From: Brasenia schreberi
Taxonomy: Eukaryota; Streptophyta; Magnoliopsida; Nymphaeales; Cabombaceae
Direction: 5' to 3'
DNA length: 64,000 bases
Assembly: GCA_036023115.1 (NCBI GenBank)
Contig: JAYKKT010000055.1
Span: forward strand, 11,972,501 to 12,036,500
In this document: piece by piece, positions 35,480 through 49,030 of the stretch
How positions within the stretch are numbered: the first letter of the stretch is position 1
Layout: the number at the start of each line of letters is the position of its first letter
Notes under the pieces: generated by a model
What the model was told of the DNA's origin: nothing
Database searches by the model: none
What the model saw: the letters and a program-made list of their open reading frames with translations, nothing else
Program-made: the position numbers and the translations under genes

Positions 35480-38400
35480 CTCTTGTGGTCAACGCCTTTC
35501 TCTTGTCCAATTATTTAAGCAAGTCTGAGCTTCTAAGGTATCAGGTTGTAAGTTAGAATGGTATTCATCTAATATATTACCGCTTGTACTAAATACTTAC
35601 TCTACAACAATAGTTGAGACTAGAACAACAAAAAAATTCTTAGTAATTAAAGATAAAATTAGATAAATAAGTTGAAGCTCTCACACAAATTTTAAAACAT
35701 CTAATTTCTCTCCATCCTCATCTTCTTTAAATTCACAAAGATCATAATGAGTAGCATTACATACCTAAAACTCAATCGAGTCAATAAATTTTGGCAACTT
35801 TTTAAGTAGATTTCAAAATATAACTAAAAACCTTACTACTAAGAGAAGAGGTGCATGATTGTCACTACTTTCTTCTTCTACATGTGAAACAAAATGACAA
35901 TGTGTGAACTATAATCGACACATAATTGATTAATATTTAATCTTATATTATTAATTATACTATTCATATCCTTAATCCTGTTTAATAAAAGATATTTATA
36001 ATAAGCATTCAAAAATAATTCTTAGCCTTCTAATTTTAATATAGGATCTAATGTATCAACAACTAAACTAATTGCTAGAAGATCTATATAATAATTAAGT
36101 CATTTTTTTGTTATCTCCTGCATAGTATGAGATAAATAAGAATCAGTACGAAATTAAGATAATGCATGAACTACTTCTAAAGCTTGATAAATAAATAAAT
36201 GACAAGTCATATAATAAACACCAGATAATATATTTATAGTATTATTAAAAATAGAAAGAAGATCTAAAAGATATATATTAAACGTCCATCAGAATTTTTC
36301 ATGGTTTTCTATCTTTTTGTTTATAAAAATCTACTTATTTGTTTCTAATATTAGTACAACTCCAAAGAAAATTAAGTGTGTCTCTAATAGGTTATATTTC
36401 AGGTCATATAATCTTCAAATAATCTTATATACATAGGTTAAGTACATAACAAGCACATCGAATATGAAAAAACTTACTATCTAAAATACACTAACATATT
36501 CTTCATAATTCAGAAATAGCACATGTATTTGTAGTAGCATTATCAACAACAACAACAACAACTAAGCCTTTTCCCATACTAGATGGGGTCGGCTATATGG
36601 ATTCTTTATTTCTACAGGGCCCTATCATGTGTCATGTTAGCAATTAACTCACAAAAAGCTAGATCATTCTTTATTGTTACTTTCCAACACTTTTGTGGTC
36701 GTCCTCTACCTTTTTTAATACTTTCAAAATCTAGTTTTTCATACATTCTTAAAGGTTCTTCTTTTGATCTTCTTTCTATATGTTCAAACCATCTTAAACA
36801 ATATTCTCTCATGTTATCCTCTATTGGTATCACTCCTAATTTGTTTCTAATAACCTCATTATGTATACGGTATTTTTTTTTATAACCACTCATCAATCTG
36901 AACATCTTCATTTATGTGATAGACATCTTTTATAAATGTTGATGATTAATTGCCCAACACTCAAAACCATAAAACATGGCAGATCTAATTGCTGCTATAT
37001 AATATTTATCTTTTAACTTTAATGATATCTTCTTATCACAAAGAATACCTGATGCTCCTCTCCATTTTAACCAACCAGCATTAATTCTATGCATAACATC
37101 AACATTAATTCTTCTATCGCTCTAAAAATTGACCTAGGTATCTAAACTTTCCTTTTGGTGGATGTAATGTGTGCCAATTTTAATTTCTATGTCCTCTGAA
37201 GTAACCAAATGATCAAACTCATATTTCATATATTCTGTCTTTGTTCTACTAAGACAAAGAACTTTCTTTCCAATGTTTCTCTCCATAGTTCCAATTTTCT
37301 ATTAACTTTTTCCTTAGTCTCCTCCACTAACACAATGTCATATGCAAATAACATACACCAAGGTACCTCATCTTGAATATGTTTTGTTAACTCATCAATC
37401 ACCATTATAAATAAGTATGGACTTAATTGATTCTTGATGTATCCCAATTTTAACTTCAAAGAAGTTTGTCATTCCTTCATGAGTCCTCACACATGTTTTT
37501 GTACCATCGTACATGTCTCTTATAAGATTAATGTATGTTAATGAGATACCTCTTTTTTTCAAGATTCTCTAAAAAACCTCCTTCGGTACCCTATCTTAAG
37601 CTTTTTCTAGATCAATAAATATCATGTGAAGGTATTTCTTTTTTGCTGTAAAATGTTTCATAAGATGTCTCAAAAGGTGAATCGCTTCAACACTAAATAT
37701 GCCTAACATGAATCCAAATTGGTTCTCTATTGTACTTGATACTTGTCTTAACCTACGTTCAATAATTCTTTCTCATAATTTTATAGTATAACTCATTAAC
37801 TTGATACCTCGATAATTCGCACAATTCTGAATGTCTCCCTTGTTCTTATATATGGGTATAAGTGTACTCATTCTCTATTCCTTGGGCATTTTTTGGTTTC
37901 TACATATTTCATTAAATAGTCTTGTGAGCCAAGTGATTCCTATTTCTCCTAGGATTTTTCAAACTTTTATAGGAATATTGTCTGGTCCTACTGATTTACT
38001 ACCCTTCATATGTTTAAGAGCCTCTTTAACTTCATTCTTTTGAATACATCGATAGAAATTGTGGTTTATATACTTTTCTGAGTTGACTAACTCTCCTAAG
38101 CTAATACTAACATCTTTATTTTCATTAAGAAGATTCTAAAAATAGATTTTTCATCTATTTCTTATATTATCATTTGCCACTAGAATTTTTTCATCATCTT
38201 TGATGCATCTAACATAATTAAGATCTTTAGTTTTATTATCTCTAGCGCTAGCTATCTTAAAAATATCTCTTTCACCCTCTTTTGAGTTGAGTTTTTTATA
38301 TAAATCCTCTCAAATTTTAGCTTTTGCTTCACTGACGACCTTTTTCGCTTCCTTATAAGCCTCTAAAGTTTCACTAGTTTTCTTAGCATAATGTAATTTG

Positions 38401-40060
38401 TAACATGCCATCTTTGCCTTAATTTTATTTTGCACTACTTCACTCCACCACCAAACTTCTTTTTGTGCCGGTACACCTCCCTTAGATACACCTAACACAT
38501 CTTTTGCCACTGTCCTAATATGCATAGCCATATTGTTCCACATACCATAAGGTATAGCAACATAATTTCAAACATCTCTTTGAAGGACTTTCTGTTTAAA
38601 TATATCTTCTTTCTCGCTTTTGAGATTCCACCATTTAATCTGAATAGCTCGATGCACTCTTTTCTTTTTTATCTATTTTTTAATTTGTAAATCCATAACT
38701 AAAAGTCGATGTTGGGTGGTTAAGCTTTCTCTTGAAATTACCTTGCAATCTTTACAACACACTCTATATTTTTTTTCTATAAATAAAGTAATCAATTTGT
38801 GTTTGTGATAAGCCACTCTTATAAGTAATTAAATGTCCATCTCGTTTTTTGAACTTATTGTATTGACTATAAAGAGATCAAATGCTATAGCAAAATTTAA
38901 AATCTCCCTACCTTCCTCATTTATATCTCCAAAATCAAAGTTTCCATGAATACCTTGATATCCTAATGCCTCTTTACCGACATGTCCATTTAAGTCTCCT
39001 CCTAAACAAATCATCTCCCTTTGTGGAATCCTTTGAATCACCTTATCTAACTCCTCCCAAAAAGCTGTCTTTATACTATCTTCTAGTCCTACTTGGGGTG
39101 CATAAGGACAAACTATATTCAAAACCTCTACTCCTAATACTAATTTTAAAAAAAAAAAGATAATTGATACTCTTCAAAAACTAATTTTATCATATAAAAA
39201 TATTTTGTGCAATATGTGATTTATCAAAACAATAAAGTTCAAGAAAATATTTTTTGAATTTACCAACACTCATGTATCTGGTGAACAATAATACCATATA
39301 TGCATACAACTGCTAATTATCAGTTCATATATCAACACATAGTGATATGCTACGCTCAAATGAACAAAAAAGTACAATTAACTCTTTTTTCTCTTTATAT
39401 AATTTACAAATATGCCTACTAACCGTTTGCCTAGAAATAGATACATATAAAGGATTACGAGCATTTTTTATGTAATCAACAAATCTTTAACCAAAATTAA
39501 AAGAAAGATATTCTACTAAAACAAAACATGAAAACTCTTCCCTATCTCTAGTGGAGTTGTAATGGAAAAGCCCTTCAGAAGTAAATCCACTAGTAGAAAA
39601 ACTTTGTTGCATAGAAAATTGAGTTTAATGAACATCTAAATCCATTACTATTGGATGCTTTTTCATAACATGAGTTTTTTGTGTCATAACTATCTCTTGG
39701 CTTAAAATTACATACTTTATCACAATAGTTTTACTTCGCCTTATTCATATTGCCTTGTTCATCATATAATTTTACAAATTGAACTTTAAATAAATCATAT
39801 CCTTGTGACTTAGCTTTTAGAGGGTATTCATTTTGTGTAGGTTGTATTTATTAAACTTCCAATACTGAAATGGTTTCTTGCACAAATGATATTTAGTACC
39901 TCTACCACTGGTGCCATCTATGTGTGTCGTGCTTTCTTGACTAAGTAGTATTGGAATCATAGGACTTTGAGGAATATGACAACTTTGGCTTCTGTTTAAG
40001 ATGACTTTCCTTTATTTTTGGAACTAGGATAATCATCACCATGTAAGTCTTTCACTTAAC
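35480..40060 (-). pseudogene. hAT transposase, BED and C-terminal dimerisation type, split by a LINE
   Basis: From 40060 downwards the minus strand gives a degraded BED finger (NYCDKVCNFKPRDSYDTKNS near 39700), then KLYKEKKELIVLFCSFERSI near 39400 and KFKKYFLELYCFDKSHIAQN near 39220. Past the inserted LINE comes DNATTNT near 36535, then FFHIRCACYVLNL near 36440. The C-terminal dimerisation part VFSTSGNILDEYHSNLQPDT is near 35540-35600. This order matches Ac/Tam3-like plant hAT transposases such as the RICESLEEPER group. The LINE sits just ahead of the conserved DNA(S/T) segment that carries a catalytic aspartate in this family. Numerous stops make it non-functional. Confidence 0.85.
36544..39150 (-). 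mobile_element. RTE-type LINE copy E, 5'-truncated
   Basis: The minus strand runs from an endonuclease fragment near 39122 (MNIVCPYAPQVGLEDSIK, then GGDLNGHVGKEALGYQG near 39000) to a TTG-repeat tail at 36544. The RT active site reads LFAYDIVLVEE near 37340, so the first aspartate of the FADD motif is replaced. About 2.6 kb of the 3.1-kb element is present. The 5' junction has an A-rich run at 39147-39161. I found no clear target duplication. Confidence 0.92.
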
Positions 40061-42807
40061 AAAAATAACTAAACAAATTAACAACACTCTATTTATTTTT
40101 ATAACAAGCTTGTAAGAACCAGAGGTAGAGCAAGGCTGTAAGAGCAACGGTGCAAGAGTAAGAGAGTGTGCATTTTCAAATTTAAAATCTTCTAACAAAA
40201 ACACTATTCACAAAAAGCAAATGGTCATTCAAACAATCAATTCGTTAGTACCGAAAATATTTAAATTTAAAAATATTAACTAGCTGACCAATACTCGAGC
40301 ACCACATGGCACCCGGGTAATACCTGGTGCATTGGGTGCCACATGGCAGGCAGTCTGCTCGTTGGCCACTTGGCTAGTACTCGGGTGCCATGTGGTGCCT
40401 AGGTACAACTTGGGATAGCGGGCGCCACACGATGCCACTTTATAGCTAAGATGTCAGCCACGCGTGATAATCGATGTCACATCAGTTGTCATTCATATAT
40501 TATTTATTAAAAATAATATAATAATATATTATTAATTATTATGTTTATTATTTACATATATAATATATATATTAATGAATCAAAGCGTCATGTGGTACTC
40601 TTTGATTTATATGTATCTTTTAATCACCAAATCCGAGCTGAAACGAAACGCAAAACCGACGAACTTGAGATTATATGGAATCAAAGGTTTGAACCAGAAC
40701 CAAACCACTGGTTTTCACAACGGTTCCAGTTTCGAGCCGGTTTTGTATATATACAAACCGTAACCAAATCGAACCATACTCGGTTTCAATTATGGTTTAG
40801 GAACCAGATCCGGCAGTTCTAGTTCTGAAGGGTTTGTGGACCAGTTCAGTTCAGGGTTGAACCGCCGGACAGGATCTGAACCGGTCATGCCTAATGATAC
40901 GGCTCTTGGCAATGTTCTTAGAACAGATTTTCGGGAAAAGCACCGCTCCATCAAATCGATCGACAGTTATTAGGGGTATAAGCAAGTTGAGGTTGAGTAC
41001 AAGCAGGCTCGACTTTTGACGCGTTCGTTAAGAAGATGCGAGGCTCGGGCTAGATCGAGCTTATATCACGCTCATCAGAGCTATGCGCAACCAACATTGA
41101 CTTGATTAATCTCTCGGCTTGAGATCGAGCTCAGTGAGCTCAAATCCAACGAGTTCGAGTGAGATTGTGAATTAGGTCAAAATTTTAAGAACTTAGTGTT
41201 ATATTTATACATATGAAACATCTAATTACGAGCCAAAACAATATTGAAGTAGCTCAATGAGTTTGTGCAGACAACATTCAGTGAATAGATGGGATGAAAC
41301 GCAACCGTTTTGGCCTGAATTGAAGAATAAAAGCCAATGCTAAAGATGAAAAATGCTTAGACTGATTCTGGAGAAATAAAGGTCAATTTTCCAATCGAAT
41401 CCACACATTCAGACTGATTCTCACTACAGTGAATAAGGGAATCGATTCCTACCAGATAAGAATGCAATTCCCACCATATTACAGCTCACGTAGAAAGTGT
41501 TAAACAAATGGCCAAGTTCTGGGGGCAGCAAAAAATAAAGTTGAGAAAATGGAAGTTTTCTTTTGAGAGGAGAAGATCAAGCTTAATTAGTGCCAACTGA
41601 TAAAAGATTAATTAGAACCTTTTGACCTGCTTTGTTAGGTGGTGAATATATAAGTCAAGATTATGGAGGTCTTAATTTGCATGTGATTACAGAACTCTTG
41701 GATGGAGAATGTTGAACAACCGACACTCATCAAAAGTTGATCCCTTTGTTGATTTTACTTTGAGCTTTAAGGAATCTCTAGAAAGGCCTTAGTGTAGTGG
41801 GGTTCTTAACAAAAATCTCTTTTCCATTTAAGAATGAAAAAGAAAAAGAGTCTCTCAGTCTTATGACAGATCCCTCTAGAATCTTGGCAACCCTCCCTGA
41901 TGTGGGGGGCTTTACTTCCCATATCGTCTATTTTAGCATTAGCGTGAATTTTTAATTCTCTTTTATGTCCCTCTTTTTTTCTTTAAGTTTTCCTTTTGTC
42001 CATAAAAGCCCTCATTTTTGTCTGAGACGGGGACTTTTCTCTTTGATGAATAAGAATTCAGCGATCACGTTTTCTTGAGTTCTCACGTCTGATGTGTGTG
42101 ACTTTTTGATGTTATGAATGTAGCGTAACAATGCTTGATTTTGTGAGAATATGAACCTCTCCATTAAAAGACATTAGTTTCCATGGTTGTTGACGAAGAA
42201 AAATCCCCACAGAATTTACCCTAATGCTTATCTTGATTGAGTTCTTTGATGAACTAAAATAATCCAGGATATCTTTAAGCAACCCCGAGCTAACTTGGTA
42301 AATTCGCCTCTGTTTTCCAGTTAGAAATGCTTGCTCATTCGAAATAGAAGAAATTTATACTTTCCTTTTCTTTATTGGCAAGGTCGGGTTAGGTGGAAAG
42401 CAACCAGATGTGAATGTTGATGCCAATTTTATGAAAATTATGTTTATAAAAATAAATGTTTGATAATTAACATTTAATAGCATGAAAAAAATTCATTGCA
42501 CATCTTTTATAAATGTTTGAAAATTATGTTTACAAGATGAAGCTTGTCCTCTTATAGGGAGCGATAGCTTAGAGTCTGTTCATGGGCGCACATCTTTTAT
42601 TTATGCAAGTACTCGTAATTGGTATGAGTTGCATCGGTCTGCATCGGTGTGCATCAGTCAGTTTGGTTCAATAGCCAATCCGAACTGAAATAACTGAAAA
42701 TTGAAATTGTTTGATATTTAAAAACCGAACTCCAATAGAATTATATAGGTAACCGGATTCAGTTTAGTTTGTTTATGTTATTCGATTTATTCTTTATGGC
42801 TGAATTA

Positions 42808-42970
42808 TATATATGTATGTATATATATACAAGTATGTGTATGTATATGTATATATGTACATATATATACTATATACATATGTATACATATATATAAACA
42901 TATACACCATATATATGTATAACACACACACATATATATATATAAGTGTATTGTCATATATATATATAAC
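42808..42970. repeat. TATAC-rich low-complexity tract
   Basis: Imperfect TATA/TGTA/CATA repeats over about 160 bp; the translated tyrosine/isoleucine-rich frames on both strands are artefacts. Confidence 0.85.
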
Positions 42971-43492
42971 TAAATCAAAATTTCTCGATTCAGTTATTCG
43001 GTTATATCCAAATAAGGTTGAGCGTACCAAAATAACTTTCCATATTCTTTGGTTGGTTCCCAAGCGTTTCCCATCTCTGGCTGGCTGTAGCGGATCCGAA
43101 AACCTGAACAAGGCAAATAATAGCTCACCGATTTACCATGGGCTATGTATATAGCCCACGGTTATAGCACTGTCTTTGTTTTCCGATTGAGTCCTTTTCC
43201 AGTACAATCGGGAGGCCGAAGCCAATTGCATCCAGGGTATCAAACTCGTAACCTTTAACTTGTGAATCAACCGTGGCCCTAGCCAGGTGAACTAGTGCTC
43301 GTCATTTCCCTTTCTTTCACTGAACTAGGCTGGCTTATAAATGCTTCCTTATGGTAAACTCATGCCATAAGACATGGTAGAAAAGGAAAATATGGGGGTT
43401 GGATACTTGCATCCACAATCTTCTATAAAAGATACTCTCGGCTTTACTGTTTCAATTAACATCTTTCATGGCAGCAGAAAAATAGAGAAAGT

Positions 43493-43697
43493 CCCAAGAG
43501 ATAAAACGGGTGGATCTGGGTTTTGCGCTGTCCTCATTAATGTATGAGAGCTGCAAATCTTTTTACATCGCCGACCAGCCCTCATCACCGTCAGCAAAAT
43601 ACTCTCTCTCTCCTCTCTCTCTCTCCCAAGAGATAAAACGAGTGGATCTGGGTTTTGCGCTGTCTGCATTAATGCATGAGAGCCACAAATCTTTTAG
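43493..43697. repeat. Direct duplication of about 72 bp around a (CT)n run
   Basis: The unit beginning cccaagagataaaacg occurs at 43493-43564 and 43625-43697, 132 bp apart, with a CTCTCT tract between. Differences are few. Confidence 0.85.
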
Positions 43698-43950
43698 ATT
43701 CAAAATCTTAAATGTTGAAAACCTTTGAGTAGATTTAAGCATGAACTGATGTCATGTATATCTATATATATATATATATGTATACATATATATGTATATT
43801 CTTTTCTTTCTATTTACAGTGATGAAGAATAAAAATACCATTATATTTATTTCTTTTTCTACTATTTTTTAAACTGTACCATAACCTCAAGTTTCTTTTT
43901 ACCAAACAAGGTTCTTCTTTCACTATCTCTATGAAAATGGTGATATATAC

Positions 43951-46900
43951 TTTGTCGGACAACCAACATAAAACTTTGTCGGATTTTTATATCATGGATT
44001 ATAAAATTAAGAGCATTGCTTTGGGGCGTCCTCGCCTAGCGACGTGTAGCCCGAATGCAGTAATAAGTAAGCAAGGGCCACTACATTTTCGCCCGAATGT
44101 AGTGAATCAATTGCTTAGAGGGTTCCCACATCATGGACGAGTGTGGGTAAAGAAGTTACTCCCGCTACCCGAATGTAGTGAATAATTTTCAGAGAGGGTC
44201 TCCACATTTTGAATATTGACAGATGCGGGGGGGGAAAGAAGCTAGTCCTAGATAATAAGATTCGTATTGGTTCTTGGAATATCGGAACATTATCCGGTAA
44301 GTTAATGGAGGTGGTAGATACTATGATTCGAAGAAAGATTCATATTCTATGTTTGTTGGAGAAAAAACAAACGAGATAGATGATACAAGTTTTAAATTAT
44401 GGTACTAAGGTAAGGAAATGACTCGAAACGGAGTTGGTATTATCATAAATAAAGATTTAAAGGATAGTGTAGTAGACATACAACGATATGGTGACCGAAT
44501 CATGGCATTGAAATTAGTGTTAGGAGCATAGGTTTTGAATATAGTTTGTGCTTATGCACTCGAAGTAAGACTAGAAGATAGTATAAAGACAACTTTTGGG
44601 AGGAGTTAGATAAGGTGATTCAAAGGATTCTACAAAGGGAGATGATCTGTTTAAGAGGAGACTTAAATGGACATGTTGGTAAAGAGGCATTAGGATATCA
44701 AGGTATTCATGGAAACTTTAGTTTTGGAGATATAAACGAAGAAGGTAGGAAGATTTTAAATTTTGCTATGACATTTGATCTCTTTACAGTCAATACAATA
44801 TTCAAAAAACGAGATGAACATTTAATTACTTATAAGAGTAGCTTATCACAAACACAAATTGATTACTTTATTTGTAGAAAAAAATATAGTGTGTTGTAAA
44901 GATCGCAAGGTAATTTCAAGAAAAAGCTTAACCACCCAACATCAACTTTTAGTTATGAATTTACAAATAAAAAAATGGACAAAGAAGAAAAGAGTGCATG
45001 GAGCTATTCAGATTAAGTGGTGGAATCTCAAAAGTGAGAAAGAAGATATATTTAAACAGAAAGTCCTTCAAAGAGATGTTTGGAATTATGTTGCTACACC
45101 TTGTGATATGTGAAACAATATGGCTATATATATTAGGAAAGTGGCGAAAGATGTGTTTGGTATATCTAAGGGAGGTGTACCGGTACAAAAAGAAGTTTGG
45201 TGGTGGAGTGAAGTAGTGCAAAATAAAATCAAGGCAAAGAGGGCATGTTACAAATTACATTATGCTAAGAAAACTAATTAAACTTTAGAGGCTTATAAGA
45301 AAACAAAGAAGGAAGCGAAAAAGATCGTCAGTGAAGCAAAAGCTAAAATTTGAGAGGATTTATATAAAAAAACTCAACTCAAAAGAGGGTGAAAGAGATA
45401 TTTTTAAGATAGCTAGCGCTAGAGATAAGAAAACTAAAGATCTTAATTATATTAGATGCATCAAAGATGATGATGAAAAACTTCTAGTGGCAAATGATGA
45501 TATAAGAAATAGATGAAAAATCTATTTTTATAATCTTCTTAATGAAAATAAAGATGTTAGTATTAGCTTAGGAGAGTTAGTCAACTCAGAAAAATATATA
45601 AACCATAATTTCTATCAACGTATTCAAAAGAATGAAGTCAAAGAGGCTCTTAAATATATGAAAGGTGGTAAATTGGTAAGACTAAACAATATTCCTATAG
45701 AAGTTTGAAAAATCCTAGGAGAAATAGGAATCACTTTGCTCACGAGACTATTTAATGAAATATGGAAAAACCAAAAAATGCTCGAGGAATGGAGAGTGAG
45801 CACACTTATACCCATATATAAGAACAAGGGAGACATTCAGAATTGTGTGAATTATCAAGGTATCAAGTTAATGAGCCATACTATGAAATTGTGAGAAAGA
45901 ATTATCAAACGTAGGTTAAGACAAGTATAAGTACGATAGAGAACCAATTTGGATTTATGCCAGGCAGATCTATTGTTACATCGATTCACCTTTTGATACG
46001 TCTTACAAAATATTTTAGATAAAAAAAAAAGACCTTCACATGATATTTATTGATCTAGAAAAAGCTTACGATAGGGTACCGAGGGAGGTTCTTTAGAGAA
46101 CCTTGAAAAAAAGAGGTATCACATTTACATACATTAACCTTATAAGAGACATGTACGATGGTTTAAAAACATGTGTGAGGACTAATGAAGGAATGACATA
46201 CTTCTTTGAAGTTAATGTTGGGTTACATGAAGGATCAACTTTAAGTCCATACTTATTTATAATGGTGATTGATGAGTTAACAAAACATATTCAAGATAAA
46301 GTACCTTGGTGTATGTTATTTGTAGATAATATTGTGTTAGTGGAGGAGTATAAGGAAAAAGTTAATAAAAAATTGGAACTATGGAGAGAAACATTAGAAA
46401 GCAAAGGCCTTCGACTTAGTAGAATAAAGACTGAATATATGGAATGTAAGTTTTATCATTTGGTTACTTCAGAGGACATAAAAATTAAAATTGGCACACA
46501 TTGCATCCCCAAAATGAAGGTTTTAAATATCTAGGGTCAATTTTTCAGAGTGATAGAAGAATTGATGGAGATGTTACGCATAAAATTAATGCTGGTTGGT
46601 TAAAATGGAGAGGAACATCAGGTATTCTTTGTGATAAGAAGATACCATTAAAGTTAAAAGGTAAATATTATAGAGCAGCAATTAGGCATGCCATGTTTTA
46701 TGGTTTTGAGTGTTGCGCAGTTGATCATCAACATGTATAAAAGATGTCTGTGACAGAAATGAAGATGTTAAGATGGATGAGTGATCATACAAGAAAATAC
46801 TGTATACATAATGAGGTTATTAGAAACAAATTAGGAGTGACACAAATAAAGGATAACATGAGAGAATATTGTTTAAAATGGTTTGAACATATAAAAAGAA

Positions 46901-47115
46901 TCAAAAGAAGAACCTTTAAAAAGATATGAAAACTAGATTTTGAAAGTATTAAAAAAGGTAGAGGATGACCACAAAAGTGTTGGAAAGAAACAATAAAGAA
47001 TGATCTAGCTTATTGTGAGTTAACTGCTAACATGACATATGATAGGGCCCCGTGTAAACAAAGAATCCATGTACCCGACTCCGTTAGTATGGGAAAAGGC
47101 TTAGTTGTTGTTGTA
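43951..47115 (+). mobile_element. RTE-type LINE copy F, near full length
   Basis: About 3.1 kb from the leader (tttgtcggacaacc) to a TTG-repeat tail. Short flanks share about seven bases (tatatac at 43944-43950 and 47114-47120), a possible target duplication. The endonuclease starts near 44255 (IRIGSWNIGTLSGK) and contains GDLNGHVGKEALGYQG near 44660. RT, the LRW region and the 3' tail follow in the order of copy A. The full domain order makes this the best reference copy in the window. Confidence 0.92.
44255..47060 (+). pseudogene. RTE endonuclease-reverse transcriptase (copy F), broken
   Basis: Domains in order: AP-type endonuclease (IRIGSWNIGTLSGK near 44260, GDLNGHVGKE near 44660) and a linker with KVRKKIYLNRKSFKEMF near 45030. 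RT follows, with [18 protein letters not shown] near 46040, LSPYLFIMVIDELTKHIQD near 46240 and LFVDNIVLVEE near 46320. The C-terminal LKWFEHIKRI region is near 46875. The active site FADD has become FVDN, and the frame is broken many times, so the copy cannot move by itself. Confidence 0.9.
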
Positions 47116-47120
47116 TATAC

Positions 47121-48400
47121 GCATTGCCTGTCGTTGTTCCGTGATAAACAAAGTATGCAACCTGATTTTTAGTAAAACTGAAACTGCAAAACAGATGCAT
47201 CGCCAATCAACTTCCCACTGAAATTACTGTTTATTGCTTTGACAAAATCCCAGTGAAATTACTTGGTAGTTCGTTTCTCACCACATTTGTGTCGTCGTTT
47301 TACATTTGATCGCATTCATAAACTCTTGTCTCTGTTGAATTTCTATTGGAATTGGCACAACTATCGAAATAAGCCGATCCATACACGTAATGCGTATTCC
47401 CCGTCGCAGAAAAAGTTGAACCCCATTTTGAGGAACCCTCAATCTAGAAAGCCCACAACTCTGATAGCACCAGAATTGCATAAAGTAATATTGCGCTAGA
47501 TTTGCTCTTTTATATCTATCAAGCTTAGATCTTCCCCCTCAATGATTTATCCACCACCCACTGCATTTCCTATTTCTTTGACGCGAGGTAATCTTCAATG
47601 CCTATTTAATGCTTCTGGCCCATTATTGCACTGGACCGCATGAAACAAAATCTCTTCCTCTTGATTAACCGCACGAACAGTCCGACTTCTACTCAATGAA
47701 AACACACACATACACTCGCACAAAAGCACAGAGGAATAACAATCTTCTCTTCGTCCTCACTTTAATGCCAAGAATCCGGGGGTTTGGAAGAGTGCGACGG
47801 CGTTCCTATCTCTTTGGCAAATCTGATAAATTGAAAAAGAAACTACTCTGCACCTGTTACTGTGAAAATAAGGTCACGTGTGAGCGATGACTCCAATCCA
47901 AAATGCGAACTCTTCTATCATACTCTTGAAGTCCCCGATTTCTTCCAACTTTTAATGAGTGATTACCCTGTTAATAGAAACAAATTTTTTTACCCTTCCC
48001 AATATTCACCATAACTACTCCTATAACACAATCTTTGAACGCATATCCTTCTCTGATTTGCTAATTGAGTCCTAAGCTACATAACGAAAATAATTAATCT
48101 GTTAACCTTACTGATTAAGCAAGTTGTAGTGGATGAAATTTTAATTAAGGAAGAATATGTATGCAAAGAATCCATTGTAATGAGGATTAATCAATATAAT
48201 TAATCTGTTAGCTACACTAATTAAGTGGGATGGATCTACAAATTGGTGTTAGCTCCTTTTTTTTAATTCTTTGCTGCTACAGGTGATGAAAATAAATATT
48301 TTTAGGTGACAAATCCTAGAAAAGCAGGTCGGCTTCACACCACACACTAAAAAGGTCAGCCAAAGGCCACTGTATGAAAAAAAGAAAAAAAAAGATGGGT
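47121..48400. other. Unannotated spacer upstream of the subtilase
   Basis: No coding frame with motifs. A short open frame at 47696-47887 and others on both strands near 47280-47500 show no recognisable family. Distal promoter elements of the subtilase could lie here. Confidence 0.45.
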
Positions 48401-48406
48401 AACCAC

Positions 48407-48585
48407 AGAGAGAGAGAGAGAGAGAGTCCAAAGGCTGAAGACTAGGACTGCAGTGTATGTTTGCGGAGAGAGAGAGAGAGTCCAAAAGCTTAAGACTAGG
48501 CGAGCAGTGTATGTTTGTGGCGAGAGAGAGAGGGAGAGTCCAAAAGCTCAAGACTCGGCGTGCAGTGTTGCTTGTGGCGAGATCT
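48407..48585. repeat. GA-rich array of about three 54-60-bp units
   Basis: Units consist of a (GA)n run followed by tccaaaagct, aagactaggc and gcagtgtatg, with tccaaa at 48427, 48481 and 48539. The array lies about 250 bp upstream of the subtilase TATA box. GA/CT repeats are common in plant promoters, so a regulatory role is possible but not shown. Confidence 0.85.
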
Positions 48586-48834
48586 AAAGCAAGCTCAAGT
48601 GTAGTACCACTGTGCGACTGTATTTCTGTTGATGTACAACCTTCTCTTTGCTGTTCATTTTTTGTGATTTGGCCCCTTCCATTCTTTGATTTGCCCCTGC
48701 GCAATCATCCAATCCACGCATTTCTATCCTTTCGGAATCCTTTCCCTACCTCTGTCAGCAGCTTAAGATACTTAATCTGCCGATCTCTTTCCTAAATCTC
48801 TCATCGACCCTGTGCTTACCTCCTCACTGATCTC

Positions 48835-48840
48835 TATAAA
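48835..48840 (+). promoter_or_regulatory. Putative TATA box of the subtilase gene
   Basis: TATAAA in ctctataaagag, 196 bp upstream of the ATG, followed by a CT-rich stretch typical of plant 5' UTRs. Confidence 0.6.
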
Positions 48841-48942
48841 GAGAGAGAAGGAGAGGAGTTTCAAACGCTAGATCTCCATTTTCTCATCTCCCACCTCCTC
48901 TTGAGTTTCTGGATCTGGGAACTTGAGAAAAGTTGAAAAACA

Positions 48943-48969
48943 AATGGCGACCGTCATCTTCCGTTGTTA
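48943..48969 (+). promoter_or_regulatory. Short upstream ORF in the subtilase leader
   Basis: ATG to TAA, eight codons (MATVIFRC), between the TATA box and the main start and not overlapping it. A cryptic acceptor-like ttgcag follows at about 48998, so the uORF could also be removed by a leader intron. Its effect on translation is unknown. Confidence 0.5.
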
Positions 48970-49030
48970 AGAGTAAGAAATACCACTGTAAATTGCAGGT
49001 GGGAGACGAAAGGTGGAAGGAGAAGAGGAA

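Larger units (their letters stand above)
34670..40893 (-). mobile_element. hAT transposon, copy 3, split by a LINE
   Basis: The left end TAGACATGTTCGGTTCTGA and the right end, in reverse complement TAGGCATGACCGGTTCAGA, form an imperfect terminal inverted repeat. Flanking 8-mers ATCATACG (34662-34669) and ATGATACG (40894-40901) differ at one base, as expected for an old hAT duplication. GGTTT/AACCG-rich subterminal repeats lie at both ends. The transposase is on the minus strand. An RTE copy at 36544-39150 splits the element. Confidence 0.9.
40894..43950. other. 3 kb without a recognised gene
   Basis: Contains a diverged GCTCGAG-rich patch (about 40985-41170), a TA-rich tract and a direct duplication listed separately. 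No frame longer than about 110 codons is open, and those present are low-complexity. Confidence 0.5.

Noticed and set aside
42794..43154. Tyrosine/isoleucine-rich frames on both strands
   Set aside because: They are translations of TATA/TATG low-complexity DNA.
49013..49030. Start of the subtilase at 49013
   Set aside because: The codon there is GTG; the first ATG in frame is at 49031 and gives a better signal peptide.
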